Of a stretch of DNA of 64,000 nucleotides, positions 46,172 to 64,000 are shown in pieces (position 1 is the first letter of the stretch; each line of letters opens with the position of its first letter). The notes below the pieces were generated by a model that was given only the letters and a program-made list of their open reading frames with translations, had not been told where the DNA came from and searched no databases. The DNA lies in assembly GCF_040149665.1 (NCBI RefSeq), contig NZ_JBEFLP010000001.1, forward strand, positions 1,798,001 to 1,862,000, read 5' to 3'. The position numbers were made by a program, and so were the translations under genes. This stretch comes from Sulfitobacter sp. HNIBRBA3233 (lineage in GTDB: Bacteria > Pseudomonadota > Alphaproteobacteria > Rhodobacterales > Rhodobacteraceae).

Positions 46172-46505
46172 TCTGACCGCCCTAAAAAATCGAACATTTG
46201 AGTCGAATTTTCGCGTAACATCTTGCGCATTCAGCGGCGCAATACTGGCGATAGTTTGTCCAATGACATCTCTTTCACGGGATTGTCTTCGGGATCTCGG
46301 GGCGGCGGGGATCCCTTTGCCGTGGCGCGTGATCATTGCCTGTCGGAGGCCATGCGCCTTCGGTATCTCCCATTGCGTTCTGCGCGCGCCGCAAACGCCA
46401 AGGGCCGCCCCCTGCGGGGCGGCCCTTGTTTGTTGCAACCGGTTTGTCTGCCTGCGCTTTCGCAGCCTTGCCTGCAGCAAGGCGCCGCCGCGCGGGAAGA
46501 GCGGC
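46172..46505. other. Intergenic region between tuf and the Hint gene
   Basis: 334 bases. It contains the hairpin at 46400-46427. The remainder must hold the promoter of the Hint gene. I identify no gene or clear promoter hexamers. Confidence 0.4.
46400..46427. terminator. Terminator hairpin downstream of tuf
   Basis: A perfect 12-base stem AAGGGCCGCCCC/GGGGCGGCCCTT with a four-base loop, 79 bases after the tuf stop. The T-rich side lies on the plus strand, so termination on the minus strand would rely on the very stable stem. Confidence 0.65.
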
Positions 46506-47681
46506 TTATTCCGTGATCTTCGACACCACGCCCGCGCCGACGGTGCGGCCGCCTTCGCGGATCGCGAAGCGCAGGCCCTGCTCCATCGCGATCGGTGCGA
46601 TCAGCTCGACGTCGAACTTCAGGTTGTCGCCGGGCATGACCATTTCAGTGCCCTCGGGCAGCTGGACCGTGCCGGTGACGTCTGTTGTCCGGAAGTAGAA
46701 CTGCGGACGGTAGTTCGCGAAGAACGGCGTGTGACGGCCACCCTCTTCCTTCGTCAGGATGTAGGCCTCGGCCTCGAACTTCGTGTGCGGGTTCACCGAC
46801 TTCGGCTTGCACAGAACCTGACCGCGCTCGACGCCGTCACGCTCGATACCGCGCAGCAGAACGCCCACGTTGTCGCCCGCTTCACCGCGGTCCAGCAGCT
46901 TGCGGAACATCTCGACGCCTGTGCAGGTCGTCTTCTTGGTGTCGCGGATGCCCACGATTTCCAGTTCGTCGCCGACGTTCACAACGCCACGCTCGACACG
47001 GCCGGTCACAACCGTACCACGACCCGAAATCGAGAACACGTCCTCGACCGGCATCAGGAACGGCTGGTCCACGGCGCGCGCGGGCGTCGGGATGTATTCG
47101 TCAACGGCGGCCATCAGCTTGCGGATCGACTCTTCGCCGATCTCCGGATCGGTGCCGTTCATCGCCGCCAGAGCGGAGCCGGGGATGATCGGAATGTCGT
47201 CGCCGGGGTACTCGTAGGAGGACAGCAGCTCGCGGATTTCCATTTCGACGAGTTCCAGCAGCTCTTCGTCGTCAACCTGGTCAACCTTGTTCATGTAGAC
47301 GACCATGTAGGGAATGCCGACCTGACGGCCGAGCAGGATGTGCTCGCGCGTCTGGGGCATCGGGCCGTCGGCCGCGTTCACAACCAGGATCGCGCCGTCC
47401 ATCTGCGCCGCACCGGTGATCATGTTCTTCACATAGTCCGCGTGGCCGGGGCAGTCGACGTGCGCGTAGTGACGGCTCTCGGTCTCGTATTCCACGTGCG
47501 CGGTCGAGATCGTGATCCCGCGCGCTTTCTCTTCGGGCGCGCCGTCGATCTGGTCGTAGGCACGGAAGTCGCCGAAGTACTTCGTGATCGCCGCCGTCAG
47601 CGTCGTCTTGCCGTGGTCAACGTGACCGATCGTGCCGATGTTTACGTGCGGTTTCGTGCGTTCAAACTTTGATTTTGCCAT
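46506..47681 (-). CDS. tuf: Elongation factor Tu
   Basis: 391 residues from the ATG at 47681 ([20 protein letters not shown]). GTP-binding GHVDHGKT is at 19-26, DCPGHADY and NKVDQVDD follow. It delivers aminoacyl-tRNAs to the ribosome. It follows fusA by 86 bases, which contain two GGTGCGC palindromes. Only one tuf copy is in this window. A second copy elsewhere is common in related genomes but cannot be seen here. Confidence 0.99.
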   Translation of the reverse strand: MAKSKFERTKPHVNIGTIGHVDHGKTTLTAAITKYFGDFRAYDQIDGAPEEKARGITISTAHVEYETESRHYAHVDCPGHADYVKNMITGAAQMDGAILVVNAADGPMPQTREHILLGRQVGIPYMVVYMNKVDQVDDEELLELVEMEIRELLSSYEYPGDDIPIIPGSALAAMNGTDPEIGEESIRKLMAAVDEYIPTPARAVDQPFLMPVEDVFSISGRGTVVTGRVERGVVNVGDELEIVGIRDTKKTTCTGVEMFRKLLDRGEAGDNVGVLLRGIERDGVERGQVLCKPKSVNPHTKFEAEAYILTKEEGGRHTPFFANYRPQFYFRTTDVTGTVQLPEGTEMVMPGDNLKFDVELIAPIAMEQGLRFAIREGGRTVGAGVVSKITE

Positions 47682-47705
47682 GGGGGTGGCTCCTTTTATG
47701 CGGGA

Positions 47706-47725
47706 GGTGCGCATTGATGCGCACC
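47706..47725. repeat. GGTGCGC palindrome, copy 1 between fusA and tuf
   Basis: Inverted repeat GGTGCGCA/TGCGCACC, perfect over eight bases, with a four-base TTGA loop. Confidence 0.8.
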
Positions 47726-47741
47726 CTACGGATGGGTGTGG

Positions 47742-47762
47742 GGTGCGCCTTTAGGGCGCACC
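47742..47762. repeat. GGTGCGC palindrome, copy 2 between fusA and tuf
   Basis: Inverted repeat GGTGCGCC/GGCGCACC, perfect over eight bases, with a five-base loop. It lies five bases from the fusA stop, 16 bases from copy 1. Confidence 0.8.
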
Positions 47763-47767
47763 TTTTG

Positions 47768-49894
47768 TTATGCGAACTTGGACTGGATCTCGTCCGAGAT
47801 GTTCTGTGGCACGGCTTCGTAGTGGTCGAACTGCATGGTGAAGTTCGCACGACCCGAAGACATCGACCGCAGAGTGTTGATGTAGCCGAACATGTTGGCC
47901 AGCGGTACGAAAGCGTCGATCGCGATCGCGTTGCCGCGGGTGTCCTGACCCTGAACCTGGCCGCGACGCGACGTCAGGTCACCGATGATGCCACCGGTGT
48001 ATTCTTCGGGTGTGATCACCTCGACCTTCATGATCGGCTCGAGCAGTTTCGCACCGGCCTTGCGCATCCCTTCACGCATGCACATCCGTGCCGCGATTTC
48101 GAACGCGAGGACCGAGGAGTCCACATCGTGGAACTTACCGTCGATCAGCGCCACCTTGAAGTCGATCACGGGGAAGCCGGCAAGCGGGCCGCTGTCCATG
48201 ACCGAGTTGATGCCTTTCTCAACGCCGGGGATGTATTCCTTCGGCACGGCACCACCAACGATGCGCGATTCAAAGGAATAGCCTTCGCCGGGCTCCGTTG
48301 GCGAGATGATCATCTTCACTTCGGCGAACTGACCCGAACCACCCGACTGTTTCTTGTGGGTGTAGGTGTGCTCGACTTCGTGGCCGATGGTCTCGCGGTA
48401 GGCCACCTGAGGCGCACCGATGTTCGCTTCAACCTTGAATTCGCGCTTCAGACGGTCGACGAGGATGTCGAGGTGAAGTTCACCCATCCCCTTCATGATG
48501 GTCTGACCGGATTCCAGATCGGTTTCGACGCGGAACGACGGGTCTTCTGCCGCCAGACGTGCCAGACCCTGAGACATTTTCTCCTGGTCCGCTTTCGTCT
48601 TTGGCTCGACCGCGATCTCGATGACCGGATCGGGGAAGGTCATGGTTTCGAGAACCACTGGTTCCTTGTCGTCACACAGCGTGTCGCCCGTTGTGGTATC
48701 CTTCAGGCCCGCCAGCGCGATGATGTCGCCCGCGAACGCTTCGGTGATTTCCTCGCGATCGTTGGAGTGCATCATCATCATACGGCCAACGCGCTCTTTC
48801 TTCCCCTTGGTGGAGTTCAGAAGCGTTGCACCCTTGGTGAGTTTGCCGGAATAGACGCGTGTGAACGTAAGCGAGCCCACGAAGGGGTCGTTCATGATCT
48901 TGAACGCAAGGCCAGCGAAGGGCATGTCGTCATCCGCGCGGCGCGGAATGTTACGTGTTTCCGTCTCGTCACCGGGTTTGAAGCCCATGTAATCGACAAC
49001 GTCCAGCGGGCTGGGCAGATAGTCGATCACGGCGTTGAGCAGAGGCTGCACGCCTTTGTTCTTGAACGCGGAACCGCCCAGGACGGGAACGAAAGACAGC
49101 GACAGCGTCCCTTTGCGCAGCAGTTTGCGCAGGGTGTCGACGTCAGGCTCGGCGCCGTCCATCAGGTAGTTTTCCATCGCGTCGTCGTCCATTTCGACGG
49201 CCGCTTCGATCATCTTGCCGCGCCATTCGTCGGCCAGATCCTTGAGGCTGTCACGGATCGGCTTCTTGATCCAGGACGCGCCCAGATCTTCGCCTTCCCA
49301 GACCCATTCTTCCATGGTGACGAGGTCGATCAGACCTTCCAGCTCGGTCTCTGCACCGATCGGGATACCGACGGGAACAGCACGCGCACCGGTGCGGTCC
49401 TCGATCATGCGAACGCAGTTGAAGAAGTCCGCACCGATCTTGTCCATCTTGTTGACGAACACCATGCGCGGCACCTTGTAACGGTCGGCCTGGCGCCACA
49501 CGGTTTCGGTCTGTGGCTCGACACCGGCGTTGGCGTCGAGAACGCAGACCGCACCGTCGAGAACCGCCAGCGAACGTTCGACTTCGATGGTGAAGTCAAC
49601 GTGGCCGGGGGTGTCGATGATGTTCATGCGGTATTTGGTGTCGGATGTACCGTCGGCTGTCGGCTCTTCCTGACGCTGCCAGAACGTGGTGGTCGCGGCC
49701 GACGTGATCGTGATGCCACGCTCCTGCTCCTGCTCCATCCAGTCCATGGTGGCTGCGCCATCGTGCACTTCGCCGATGTTGTGGGATTTGCCCGTGTAGA
49801 ACAGGATACGTTCGGAACAGGTCGTCTTGCCAGCATCAATGTGGGCCATGATGCCGAAGTTGCGGTATCTTTGAAGCGGATAATCGCGTGCCAT
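47768..49894 (-). CDS. fusA: Elongation factor G
   Basis: 708 residues starting [20 protein letters not shown]. The P-loop AHIDAGKT is at 17-24, followed by the switch segment [14 protein letters not shown] and the DTPGHVDFT and NKMDKIG motifs. All five domains fit the length. It drives translocation of tRNAs and mRNA and, with RRF, ribosome recycling. It lies 95 bases after rpsG in the str unit. Confidence 0.99.
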   Translation of the reverse strand: MARDYPLQRYRNFGIMAHIDAGKTTCSERILFYTGKSHNIGEVHDGAATMDWMEQEQERGITITSAATTTFWQRQEEPTADGTSDTKYRMNIIDTPGHVDFTIEVERSLAVLDGAVCVLDANAGVEPQTETVWRQADRYKVPRMVFVNKMDKIGADFFNCVRMIEDRTGARAVPVGIPIGAETELEGLIDLVTMEEWVWEGEDLGASWIKKPIRDSLKDLADEWRGKMIEAAVEMDDDAMENYLMDGAEPDVDTLRKLLRKGTLSLSFVPVLGGSAFKNKGVQPLLNAVIDYLPSPLDVVDYMGFKPGDETETRNIPRRADDDMPFAGLAFKIMNDPFVGSLTFTRVYSGKLTKGATLLNSTKGKKERVGRMMMMHSNDREEITEAFAGDIIALAGLKDTTTGDTLCDDKEPVVLETMTFPDPVIEIAVEPKTKADQEKMSQGLARLAAEDPSFRVETDLESGQTIMKGMGELHLDILVDRLKREFKVEANIGAPQVAYRETIGHEVEHTYTHKKQSGGSGQFAEVKMIISPTEPGEGYSFESRIVGGAVPKEYIPGVEKGINSVMDSGPLAGFPVIDFKVALIDGKFHDVDSSVLAFEIAARMCMREGMRKAGAKLLEPIMKVEVITPEEYTGGIIGDLTSRRGQVQGQDTRGNAIAIDAFVPLANMFGYINTLRSMSSGRANFTMQFDHYEAVPQNISDEIQSKFA

Positions 49895-49989
49895 CTGTAA
49901 AGCTTCCTTGGAGGTATTGCTTTGAAAGGGTCAGGGGCCCGGCACATCCGGGCCCCGATCTTGGGAGGTCGGGGCAGCGCCCGACCGAA

Positions 49990-50460
<471 letters not shown>

Positions 50461-50526
50461 CTAGTTGTCTTCCTCTTGGCGGGTGGGGCGGCACAGGCTC
50501 TGCGCGCCCCAAGGATGAATGGAGAA

Positions 50527-50542
50527 TGCGCAATCCTGCGCA
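50527..50542. repeat. TGCGCA palindrome between rpsG and rpsL
   Basis: A short copy of the palindrome family: TGCGCA, four-base loop, TGCGCA. It lacks the flanking GG/CC pairs of the full copies and is the weakest member. Confidence 0.5.
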
Positions 50543-50554
50543 CAGCGGCATCAA

Positions 50555-50926
50555 TTACTTCGGACGCTTCGCGCCGTACTTCGAACGACGCTGCTTACGA
50601 TCCTTGACGCCTTGCGTATCCAGAACGCCGCGCAGGATGTGGTAACGCACACCGGGAAGGTCTTTTACACGGCCGCCGCGGATCAGGACAACGGAGTGCT
50701 CCTGAAGGTTGTGCGATTCGCCGGGAATGTAGGAGATGACTTCGAAGCCGTTGGTCAGGCGGACCTTGGCAACTTTACGCATCGCCGAGTTCGGCTTCTT
50801 AGGTGTGGTTGTATAAACGCGTGTGCAGACGCCGCGTTTCTGCGGGCAGCCCTGCAGGTGCATGGATTTCGATGTTTTGCGTTTCGGCTGGCGCGGCTTG
50901 CGGATCAGCTGCTGAATCGTTGGCAT
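50555..50926 (-). CDS. rpsL: 30S ribosomal protein S12
   Basis: 123 residues from the ATG at 50926 ([20 protein letters not shown]). The streptomycin-relevant lysines are both present (Lys43 in TTPKKPNS and Lys88 in [10 protein letters not shown]), so no classical resistance change is seen. Asp89 is the residue methylthiolated by RimO in E. coli. An in-frame extension to 51163 lies in the leader and is rejected. It is first in the str unit. Confidence 0.99.
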   Translation of the reverse strand: MPTIQQLIRKPRQPKRKTSKSMHLQGCPQKRGVCTRVYTTTPKKPNSAMRKVAKVRLTNGFEVISYIPGESHNLQEHSVVLIRGGRVKDLPGVRYHILRGVLDTQGVKDRKQRRSKYGAKRPK

Positions 50927-51178
50927 TCCGGTTAAATCCCCGTGTAGCTCATAATGGATGCACGGGGGCGCGGCCCCTATGCGGTGACTGTCTGACCGCG
51001 CGTCCGCGATCCGGTGTTCGGGCATGTGTTGCAAAGCAATTTGGCCGCGACGCTTCCGTACCGAGGTAAGCGAGGCGGCTTGCTTACAGAGGATCGGGCC
51101 AATGAAGGCGGCCTGGATCGTGACCACATGCGGTATGATATGCGCGTCCGGGGCGACCCCCATCTGCGAGATGTCGGG
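50927..51178 (-). other. Long rpsL 5' leader
   Basis: About 245 bases lie between the predicted rpsL promoter and its start. I see no gene of its own, and no peptide frame with a convincing ribosome site. The same DNA is upstream of the divergent glycosyltransferase gene, so it probably also contains part of that promoter region. Confidence 0.45.
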
Positions 51179-51207
51179 GATATACGCACCCCGGCGATGG
51201 GTGTCAA
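51179..51207 (-). promoter_or_regulatory. Putative promoter of rpsL-rpsG-fusA-tuf
   Basis: On the minus strand a near-consensus pair TTGACA (51207-51202) and TATATC (51184-51179) has a 17-base spacer. It is the strongest promoter by sequence in the window. Confidence 0.7.
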
Positions 51208-51407
51208 CAGCCCCCTCCCCTCACCTGCGGGCCTTGCGGCCCCCAGCGCAACAAGGCCTCTGCCGCGCGGCGCCAATGGGCCCCGCCGTCCGCCTGCCCG
51301 CGCCACAGGCCACGGCAAATCCGCACCCTGCGCGCGAAGAAGTCTCAACTTCGCCAGAAACAGGCGCTAGAGTTCGGTGCGAGGCAACGACGGAACGAGT
51401 TTCTCTT

Positions 51408-52214
51408 ATGCAGGTGATCGGACTTTGCCGGTTTTCCTACCCCGCAATCGGCGGCTTTCAGGTGGATCACGACACCATCGAGGAACGTATCGCGTATCTC
51501 TACGATCCCGAACGGCTGGAGGAACGCTTCCGCCTGTTCGAGGGCGTCGCCCTCGCCAGCCTGCGCGCGCAGACCGATTCCGATTTCGACCTCGTGATCG
51601 TGACGGGCGACCAGCTGCCCGCAGCGGCGCGCGACAGGCTGCATGACCTGACTGCCGATATGCCGCAGGTGTCCATCGTGGCCGAGCCGCCGCGACCGCA
51701 GCGCGAGGTGATGAAAGAGATCCTCAACCGCAGCAGGCGCGACCCCGCAGCACCCTGCATCCAGTTTCGCGCCGATGACGACGACGCCGTCGCCGTCGAT
51801 TACATCGCGCGCCTGCGCAACGCTGCCACCGACTGCGCGGGGCTGACCGCACAACATCGCAGCGTCGCCTTTGACTGGAACAAGGGATACATCGCCGACT
51901 ACGGCGCCCACGGCATCCGCGCGACCGAGATCTTCCGCCCCTTCGACGTTGCGGCGCTGGGTATGTGGGTGAAGGGCAACTGCCCCGTCACGATCATGAA
52001 TTTCGCCCACAACAAGATCAACCGCTTCATGCCCGCCGTCAGCTTTGACGAACCGCGCATGTTCATCCGTGGCCATAACGCGTGGAACGACAGCCGCCAG
52101 AAGCCGGTGAAGCCGGTCGAACTCGCCCCGCTCGACTACGATCGCGCGGTCGAATTCCGCGACCGCTTCGGCATAGATATCGACCGCATCCAGTCCATTT
52201 TCGGGGGCGGCTGA
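51408..52214 (+). CDS. Putative rhamnosyltransferase-like glycosyltransferase (copy 1)
   Basis: 268 residues from the ATG at 51408. The N-terminus MQVIGLCRFSYPAIGGFQV precedes a GT-A-like pattern: RAQTDSDFDLVIVTGDQL and an acidic nucleotide-sugar site FRADDDDA at about 121-128. It matches the group annotated as putative rhamnosyl transferase. The true donor and acceptor are unknown. It shares the DDDD site at the same residue numbers as the next gene, one base downstream, so the pair is a tandem duplication. It lies divergent from rpsL. Confidence 0.8.
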   Translation: MQVIGLCRFSYPAIGGFQVDHDTIEERIAYLYDPERLEERFRLFEGVALASLRAQTDSDFDLVIVTGDQLPAAARDRLHDLTADMPQVSIVAEPPRPQREVMKEILNRSRRDPAAPCIQFRADDDDAVAVDYIARLRNAATDCAGLTAQHRSVAFDWNKGYIADYGAHGIRATEIFRPFDVAALGMWVKGNCPVTIMNFAHNKINRFMPAVSFDEPRMFIRGHNAWNDSRQKPVKPVELAPLDYDRAVEFRDRFGIDIDRIQSIFGGG

Positions 52215-52215
52215 C

Positions 52216-53025
52216 ATGCGTTGCATCGGCCTGTGCCGGTTTTCCTATGCGGGCAAGGGCGGGTTCAAGAACGGCGATGACGATCTCGACGCGCTCAAGG
52301 CATTCCTCTACCGGCCCGACCGACTGGAGGAACGGTTCCGCCTGTTCGAGGCGGTCACCCTGCCGTCGATCCGCGCGCAAACCGATCCCGATTTCACCTT
52401 CCTGATCGTCACCGGCAAAAGCCTGCCCGCGCCCGCCCTGACCCGCTTGCGGGCGCTCACCGCGGACATCCCGCAATGCGAAATCCGCCAGGTGCCACCG
52501 CGCCCGCACCGCCGCGTCATGCGCAAGGTGATAAACGAATGGCGCGGCCCGCCGGAAGCGCCCTGCCTGCAATTCCGGCTCGACGATGACGACGCCATGG
52601 GGGTGAGCTTTGTCGAGCGGTTGCGCCAGAGCGCGGACGACCTGCGCGCACTCACCGCGCGCCACACGTCGGTCGCGGTGGATTTCAATCAGGGGTACGT
52701 CTTTCGCGCCGGGCCGCAGGGTCTGCGCGTGGCCCCCTATCACTATCCCTATTCCGCCATCGCGCTCGGCATGATCGTGCAGGCGGGCAGCGACGATACG
52801 ATCATGAACCACGGACACGAAAATCTCTGGACGACGATGCCGACTGTCACCTTTACCGGCGACGACATGATGCTGCGCGGCCATAACGATTTCAACGACA
52901 GCCGGCTGAAAGGCAAGAACCGCGCCTTTGACTATCGCCCGCTGGATGCAGCGCAGGCCGCGCATATCAAGACCACATTCGGTGTCGATGACGCGCAGGT
53001 GCGTGCGGTATTCTCAGCGCCGTGA
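52216..53025 (+). CDS. Putative rhamnosyltransferase-like glycosyltransferase (copy 2)
   Basis: 269 residues. It is strongly similar to the preceding protein along its whole length (both open with IGLCRFSY and have LEERFRLFE and the DDDD site at residues 123-126). Sequence divergence between the copies is substantial, so the duplication is old. The two genes are separated by a single base and must be co-transcribed. The 3' end overlaps the convergent transporter gene by 12 bases. Substrate unknown. Confidence 0.8.
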   Translation: MRCIGLCRFSYAGKGGFKNGDDDLDALKAFLYRPDRLEERFRLFEAVTLPSIRAQTDPDFTFLIVTGKSLPAPALTRLRALTADIPQCEIRQVPPRPHRRVMRKVINEWRGPPEAPCLQFRLDDDDAMGVSFVERLRQSADDLRALTARHTSVAVDFNQGYVFRAGPQGLRVAPYHYPYSAIALGMIVQAGSDDTIMNHGHENLWTTMPTVTFTGDDMMLRGHNDFNDSRLKGKNRAFDYRPLDAAQAAHIKTTFGVDDAQVRAVFSAP

Positions 53026-53880
53026 AAGCTGTCTTTCGCGGTAGAAGGTGAACACTCCCGTGGCGATCACGATGCCCGCCCCCACCAGCGTCAGAACTGT
53101 CGGCACTTCGGAAAACACCAGATAGCCGACGATCATCGCCACGACCAATCCGGTGTACCGGAACGGTGCGATGAACGATACATCGCCCGTCCGCATGACC
53201 TGTATCGAAAAGAAATATCCCGCACAGACAAATCCGGCGGACCCCACGATCAGCGCGGCATTTCCCGAGGACACAGGCACCCACGCCTGCGTGGTCGACG
53301 CAAGGCCCGCCGCCGTCATCATCGCAAGCGACGTTCCCAACGTGACCTTCAGCCCCGGCGCCGAGGCGGATAGCCGGCGCGTCAGCAGATCGCGCACCGT
53401 TACCCCGACCACGGCGGCCAGCGCATAAAGGGACCACAGGTTGAACCCGTCGGGCCCGGGCCGGATGATGATCAGCACCCCGCCCAGACCGATCAGAATG
53501 GCAAGCATCCGCCGCCAGCCGACCGGTTCGCGGTAGACCAGCGCCGCCCCCAGCGTCACGGTCAGCGGCACGACCTGCATGATCGCGTTGAGGTTACCCA
53601 GAGGCATTTCGAAAAGCGCGTTCAGAAAGAAATAGGCGGTCAGGATCTCTGCCAGACCGCGCAGGACGACGATCCGCCGGTCTGCTGCCGTCAGCCGCCC
53701 CTTCAGCGCGCCCATGGCGTAGGCCAGCACGAAGATCAGCAGACTGCCCAGCACACTGCGGATGAAGATCAGCTGGAACAGCGGAATGTCACCGCCCGTC
53801 AGGCGCAGGAAACTGTCGTTGCACACGAAAGCCACCATCGAGGCCATCATGAACAACGCACCGGTCACATTGGGGGACAT
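53014..53880 (-). CDS. DMT-superfamily transporter (EamA domain)
   Basis: 288 residues from the ATG at 53880. About ten hydrophobic segments in two EamA repeats, with VCNDSFLRLTGGDIPLFQLIFIR at the start of the first and PFRYTGLVVAMIVGYLVFSEVPT in the second. Such proteins export metabolites or nucleotide-sugar-like compounds. The substrate is unknown. It lies on the minus strand downstream of the rpoC terminator and converges with the glycosyltransferase pair. An extension to 53982 is not favoured. Confidence 0.85.
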   Translation of the reverse strand: MSPNVTGALFMMASMVAFVCNDSFLRLTGGDIPLFQLIFIRSVLGSLLIFVLAYAMGALKGRLTAADRRIVVLRGLAEILTAYFFLNALFEMPLGNLNAIMQVVPLTVTLGAALVYREPVGWRRMLAILIGLGGVLIIIRPGPDGFNLWSLYALAAVVGVTVRDLLTRRLSASAPGLKVTLGTSLAMMTAAGLASTTQAWVPVSSGNAALIVGSAGFVCAGYFFSIQVMRTGDVSFIAPFRYTGLVVAMIVGYLVFSEVPTVLTLVGAGIVIATGVFTFYRERQLSRR

Positions 53881-54021
53881 CCTACCTCCGATCTGTCGCG
53901 GACAGCTTTGGCCGATCCCGCGCGCCACGGCAATGCGCAAGCGCACCCGGAACGCTTGCCAAGGCAAGAAATTTTCGCCCACCCCGCCGTGCGGGCCGAT
54001 CCGCCCTGTCTCGACAACGAA

Positions 54022-54052
54022 AAACCCCCGCGCCTTGCCGGTGCGGGGGTCT
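54022..54052 (-). terminator. Terminator after rpoC
   Basis: Stem CCCCCGC/GCGGGGG (54025-54031 and 54043-54049) with an 11-base loop. On the minus strand it is followed by TTTTTCGTT, and on the plus strand by a run of T, so it can act both ways. Confidence 0.9.
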
Positions 54053-54083
54053 TGGTTTTTTTCAGTCGCTGGAAAGGCGCGGT

Positions 54084-58337
<4,254 letters not shown>

Positions 58338-58383
58338 ACTTTTTCCTCAAGTGTCAGAGGGTGCGGGGGAGGGTTCGGCGGAA

Positions 58384-58404
58384 GGTGCGCAAAGACTGCG
58401 CACC
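58384..58404. repeat. GGTGCGC palindrome between rpoB and rpoC
   Basis: Inverted repeat GGTGCGCA/TGCGCACC, perfect over eight bases, with a five-base loop, 12 bases after the rpoB stop. Confidence 0.8.
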
Positions 58405-58415
58405 CTCGGTTTCGC

Positions 58416-62555
<4,140 letters not shown>

Positions 62556-62732
62556 GTGTCGTGTCACCTTTCGTGTCTCTTGCCGGGAGCATCATCGCCG
62601 GGGCCGCGATGCACATCCCTCAGAGCGGGTTGATCCGGTCAATGCTGGCACGCGTCCCACCGCGCACCTTCCGACCTTGGGACCTCTCCAGAAAGACACT
62701 CGGATCGCAGGAGTGCCTTTCAAGACAGGTTA

Positions 62733-62762
62733 GGCTGGACAGGGTTTTCACCCCGTCCAGCC
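62733..62762 (-). terminator. Attenuator-like hairpin between rplL and rpoB
   Basis: Stem GGCTGGAC/GTCCAGCC, extended by GGG/CCC after a one-base interruption, with a short loop. No T-run follows on the minus strand. In many bacteria a partly effective terminator lies at this exact place and lowers rpoBC relative to rplJL, so an equivalent role is likely. Confidence 0.6.
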
Positions 62763-62797
62763 ATTTTTACGTGTGAGCGTCTGCCCACAAGAGAGGC

Positions 62798-63172
62798 TTA
62801 GGCCAGCTCGACTTCCGCGCCAGCTGCTTCCAGCTTGCCTTTGATGTCTTCTGCTTCGGCTTTGTCGACGCCTTCTTTGATCTTGCCACCGGCTTCGACC
62901 AGGTCTTTGGCTTCTTTCAGGCCGAGACCTGTGATGCCGCGGACTTCCTTGATCACGTTGATCTTGGATGCGCCGGCGTTCTTCAGAACGACGTCGAATT
63001 CTGTCTTCTCTTCTTCGGCAGCGCCGCCGCCGTCCGCAGGACCGGCCATCATCACTGCGCCGCCAGCGGCGGGCTCGATGCCGTATTCGTCCTTCAGGAT
63101 TGTTTTCAGTTCTTGTGCTTCAAGCAGGGTCAGACCAACGATCTCTTCTGCCAGTTTCTTCAGATCAGCCAT
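62798..63172 (-). CDS. rplL: 50S ribosomal protein L7/L12
   Basis: 124 residues. The N-terminal dimerisation domain ([20 protein letters not shown]) and an Ala/Gly-rich hinge precede the C-terminal factor-binding domain [20 protein letters not shown]. It recruits translational GTPases as the multi-copy stalk. It lies 78 bases downstream of rplJ and 242 bases upstream of rpoB. Confidence 0.99.
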   Translation of the reverse strand: MADLKKLAEEIVGLTLLEAQELKTILKDEYGIEPAAGGAVMMAGPADGGGAAEEEKTEFDVVLKNAGASKINVIKEVRGITGLGLKEAKDLVEAGGKIKEGVDKAEAEDIKGKLEAAGAEVELA

Positions 63173-63250
63173 GTTTAGCTCTTTCCGTTAACGATATGTG
63201 TGTTCCAACGTGTCGGTTCAACCCGAACGCCGGTTTGACGTAGATGTTGC

Positions 63251-63763
63251 TTACGCAGCCTTGTCCTCGATCGTGGACAGGATGGATGCGATGTTGCTTG
63301 CAGGTGCGCCAATCGCGCCGGCAATGTTCGAAGCAGGTGCGCCCAGCATGCCCGCGATCGTGGAGATAAGCTCCTCGCGCGAAGGCATCTTGGACACGGC
63401 TTCTACACCGGCGACGTCCAACGCGTTCTCACCCATTGCACCACCGAGGATCACCAGCTTGGGGTTATCCTTGGAGAAGTCCTGAGCAACCTTGGCCGCG
63501 GCCACTGGATCCTCAGAATAGGTCAGAACGGTCATACCCGTCAGAAGGTCAGCAATGCTTGCGCATGGCTTGCCCTCAAGGGCGATCTTGGCGAGCCGGT
63601 TTTTGGCAACACGCACGGCCCCGCCCGCAGCGCGAGCGCGCGCACGAAGGTCCTGCATTTCGGCAACTGTCAGACCGGTGTAGTGGCTAACCACGACAAC
63701 GCCAGAGCTTTCAAAGATCTGGCCGAGTTCGTCGACCAGCTGTTCTTTTTGTGCTCTATCCAC
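63251..63763 (-). CDS. rplJ: 50S ribosomal protein L10
   Basis: 170 residues starting with a GTG at 63763, read as (M)[21 protein letters not shown] lies seven bases upstream. The core contains [21 protein letters not shown] and [11 protein letters not shown]. The C-terminal helix binds L7/L12 dimers. In other bacteria the L10-L12 complex represses this mRNA by binding the leader, which here contains two clear stems. Confidence 0.98.
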   Translation of the reverse strand: MDRAQKEQLVDELGQIFESSGVVVVSHYTGLTVAEMQDLRARARAAGGAVRVAKNRLAKIALEGKPCASIADLLTGMTVLTYSEDPVAAAKVAQDFSKDNPKLVILGGAMGENALDVAGVEAVSKMPSREELISTIAGMLGAPASNIAGAIGAPASNIASILSTIEDKAA

Positions 63764-63900
63764 AGTTTCACTCCAAAGTTACGGAGGGGATATCCCTCCG
63801 GGCTCGTTTCGTCAGGCAGAGTTGCCTGACAGCGGGTCCATACGGGTCCTTCCCAAGACCATCCGAGAGCGAAGCTCTGAAAAGTCGTGAATTCCCCGTC
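63764..63900 (-). promoter_or_regulatory. Putative L10 leader (autoregulatory region)
   Basis: Upstream of rplJ on the minus strand are two perfect stems: GTCAGGCA/TGCCTGAC at 63811-63830 with a GAGT loop, and CGGAGGG/CCCTCCG at 63782-63800 with a five-base loop. The position and the structured sequence fit the L10-binding leader known in other bacteria. The correspondence to the Rfam L10 leader is inferred, not tested. Confidence 0.5.
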
Positions 63901-64000
63901 TCAGGCAGGATTTATGGAATGGTTCCCCAAACCACCGGCCATCTCGGACGAAGTGCAAAAAGCGCACGACGAATCGCACGCTTGATTGCAAGTGTTGGAT
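63901..64000. other. Right window edge, upstream of the rplJ leader
   Basis: 100 bases with no gene visible. In related genomes rplK and rplA lie just beyond. No clear promoter hexamers with a 17-base spacer are found here. Confidence 0.35.

Noticed and set aside
50927-51163. An 80-codon in-frame N-terminal extension of rpsL
   Set aside because: S12 always begins MPTIQQL, and the extension is in the leader.

Overview
The window is a high-GC alphaproteobacterial chromosome segment. The gene set points to the family Rhodobacteraceae/Roseobacteraceae: a bztABCD-type amino-acid transporter, an ATP12-RNase-like HAD-RluC-CrcB-RarA-Do protease operon, a Hint-domain protein, zinc-lid adenylate kinase, and family-typical spellings of SecY, S10 and ArgB. 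I cannot assign a genus. Almost everything is core housekeeping sequence. The left edge (1-1030) is different: it carries the C-terminal end of a large serine recombinase, an array of TTCCCTG repeats and a tRNA-Arg gene, so it looks like the edge of an integrated element.

Layout. 1-1106: recombinase remnant, repeats and tRNA-Arg(ACG). 1185-4797: orphan sensor kinase, then a flavin disulfide reductase coupled to a TVP38/TMEM64 membrane protein. 5095-14401: rpmH-rnpA-yidD, then DUF3833, ttcA and an EAL protein, then the tightly overlapping yidC-MOSC-engB-argB-ferredoxin-sixA run. 14450-18908: bztDCBA, read leftward. 19106-24658: ATP12, HAD phosphatase, rluC, crcB, rarA and a Do-like protease, also leftward and largely coupled by 4-base overlaps.

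24809-63763 is one very large leftward translation/transcription cluster: rplJ-rplL-rpoB-rpoC, rpsL-rpsG-fusA-tuf, rpsJ-rplC-rplD-rplW, [20 protein letters not shown], rpmC-rpsQ-rplN-rplX-rplE-rpsN-rpsH-rplF-rplR-rpsE-rpmD, rplO-secY-adk, and rpsM-rpsK-rpoA-rplQ. The classical str-S10-spc-alpha order is kept, but it is cut at five places by unrelated genes: two glycosyltransferases and a DMT exporter; a Hint protein; an MFS transporter and a cold-shock protein; a 2OG-Fe(II) oxygenase, a DUF2848 protein and a 62-aa protein; and an FkbM methyltransferase. Upstream of most of the resulting ribosomal segments I can read a promoter with an exact 17-base spacer, and terminators close several of them. 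The superoperon has therefore apparently been re-wired into independent units.

A second recurrent signal is a short palindrome of the type GGTGCGC-loop-GCGCACC. It occurs in at least five intergenic gaps of the ribosomal/RNA polymerase cluster. I see no CRISPR array, rRNA or complete insertion sequence. The most interesting leads are the fragmented supercluster with its possible ribosome-modifying neighbours (oxygenase beside rplP, methyltransferase beside rplO), the palindrome family, and the recombinase/TTCCCTG/tRNA junction. None of these is proven to be a new system from sequence alone.
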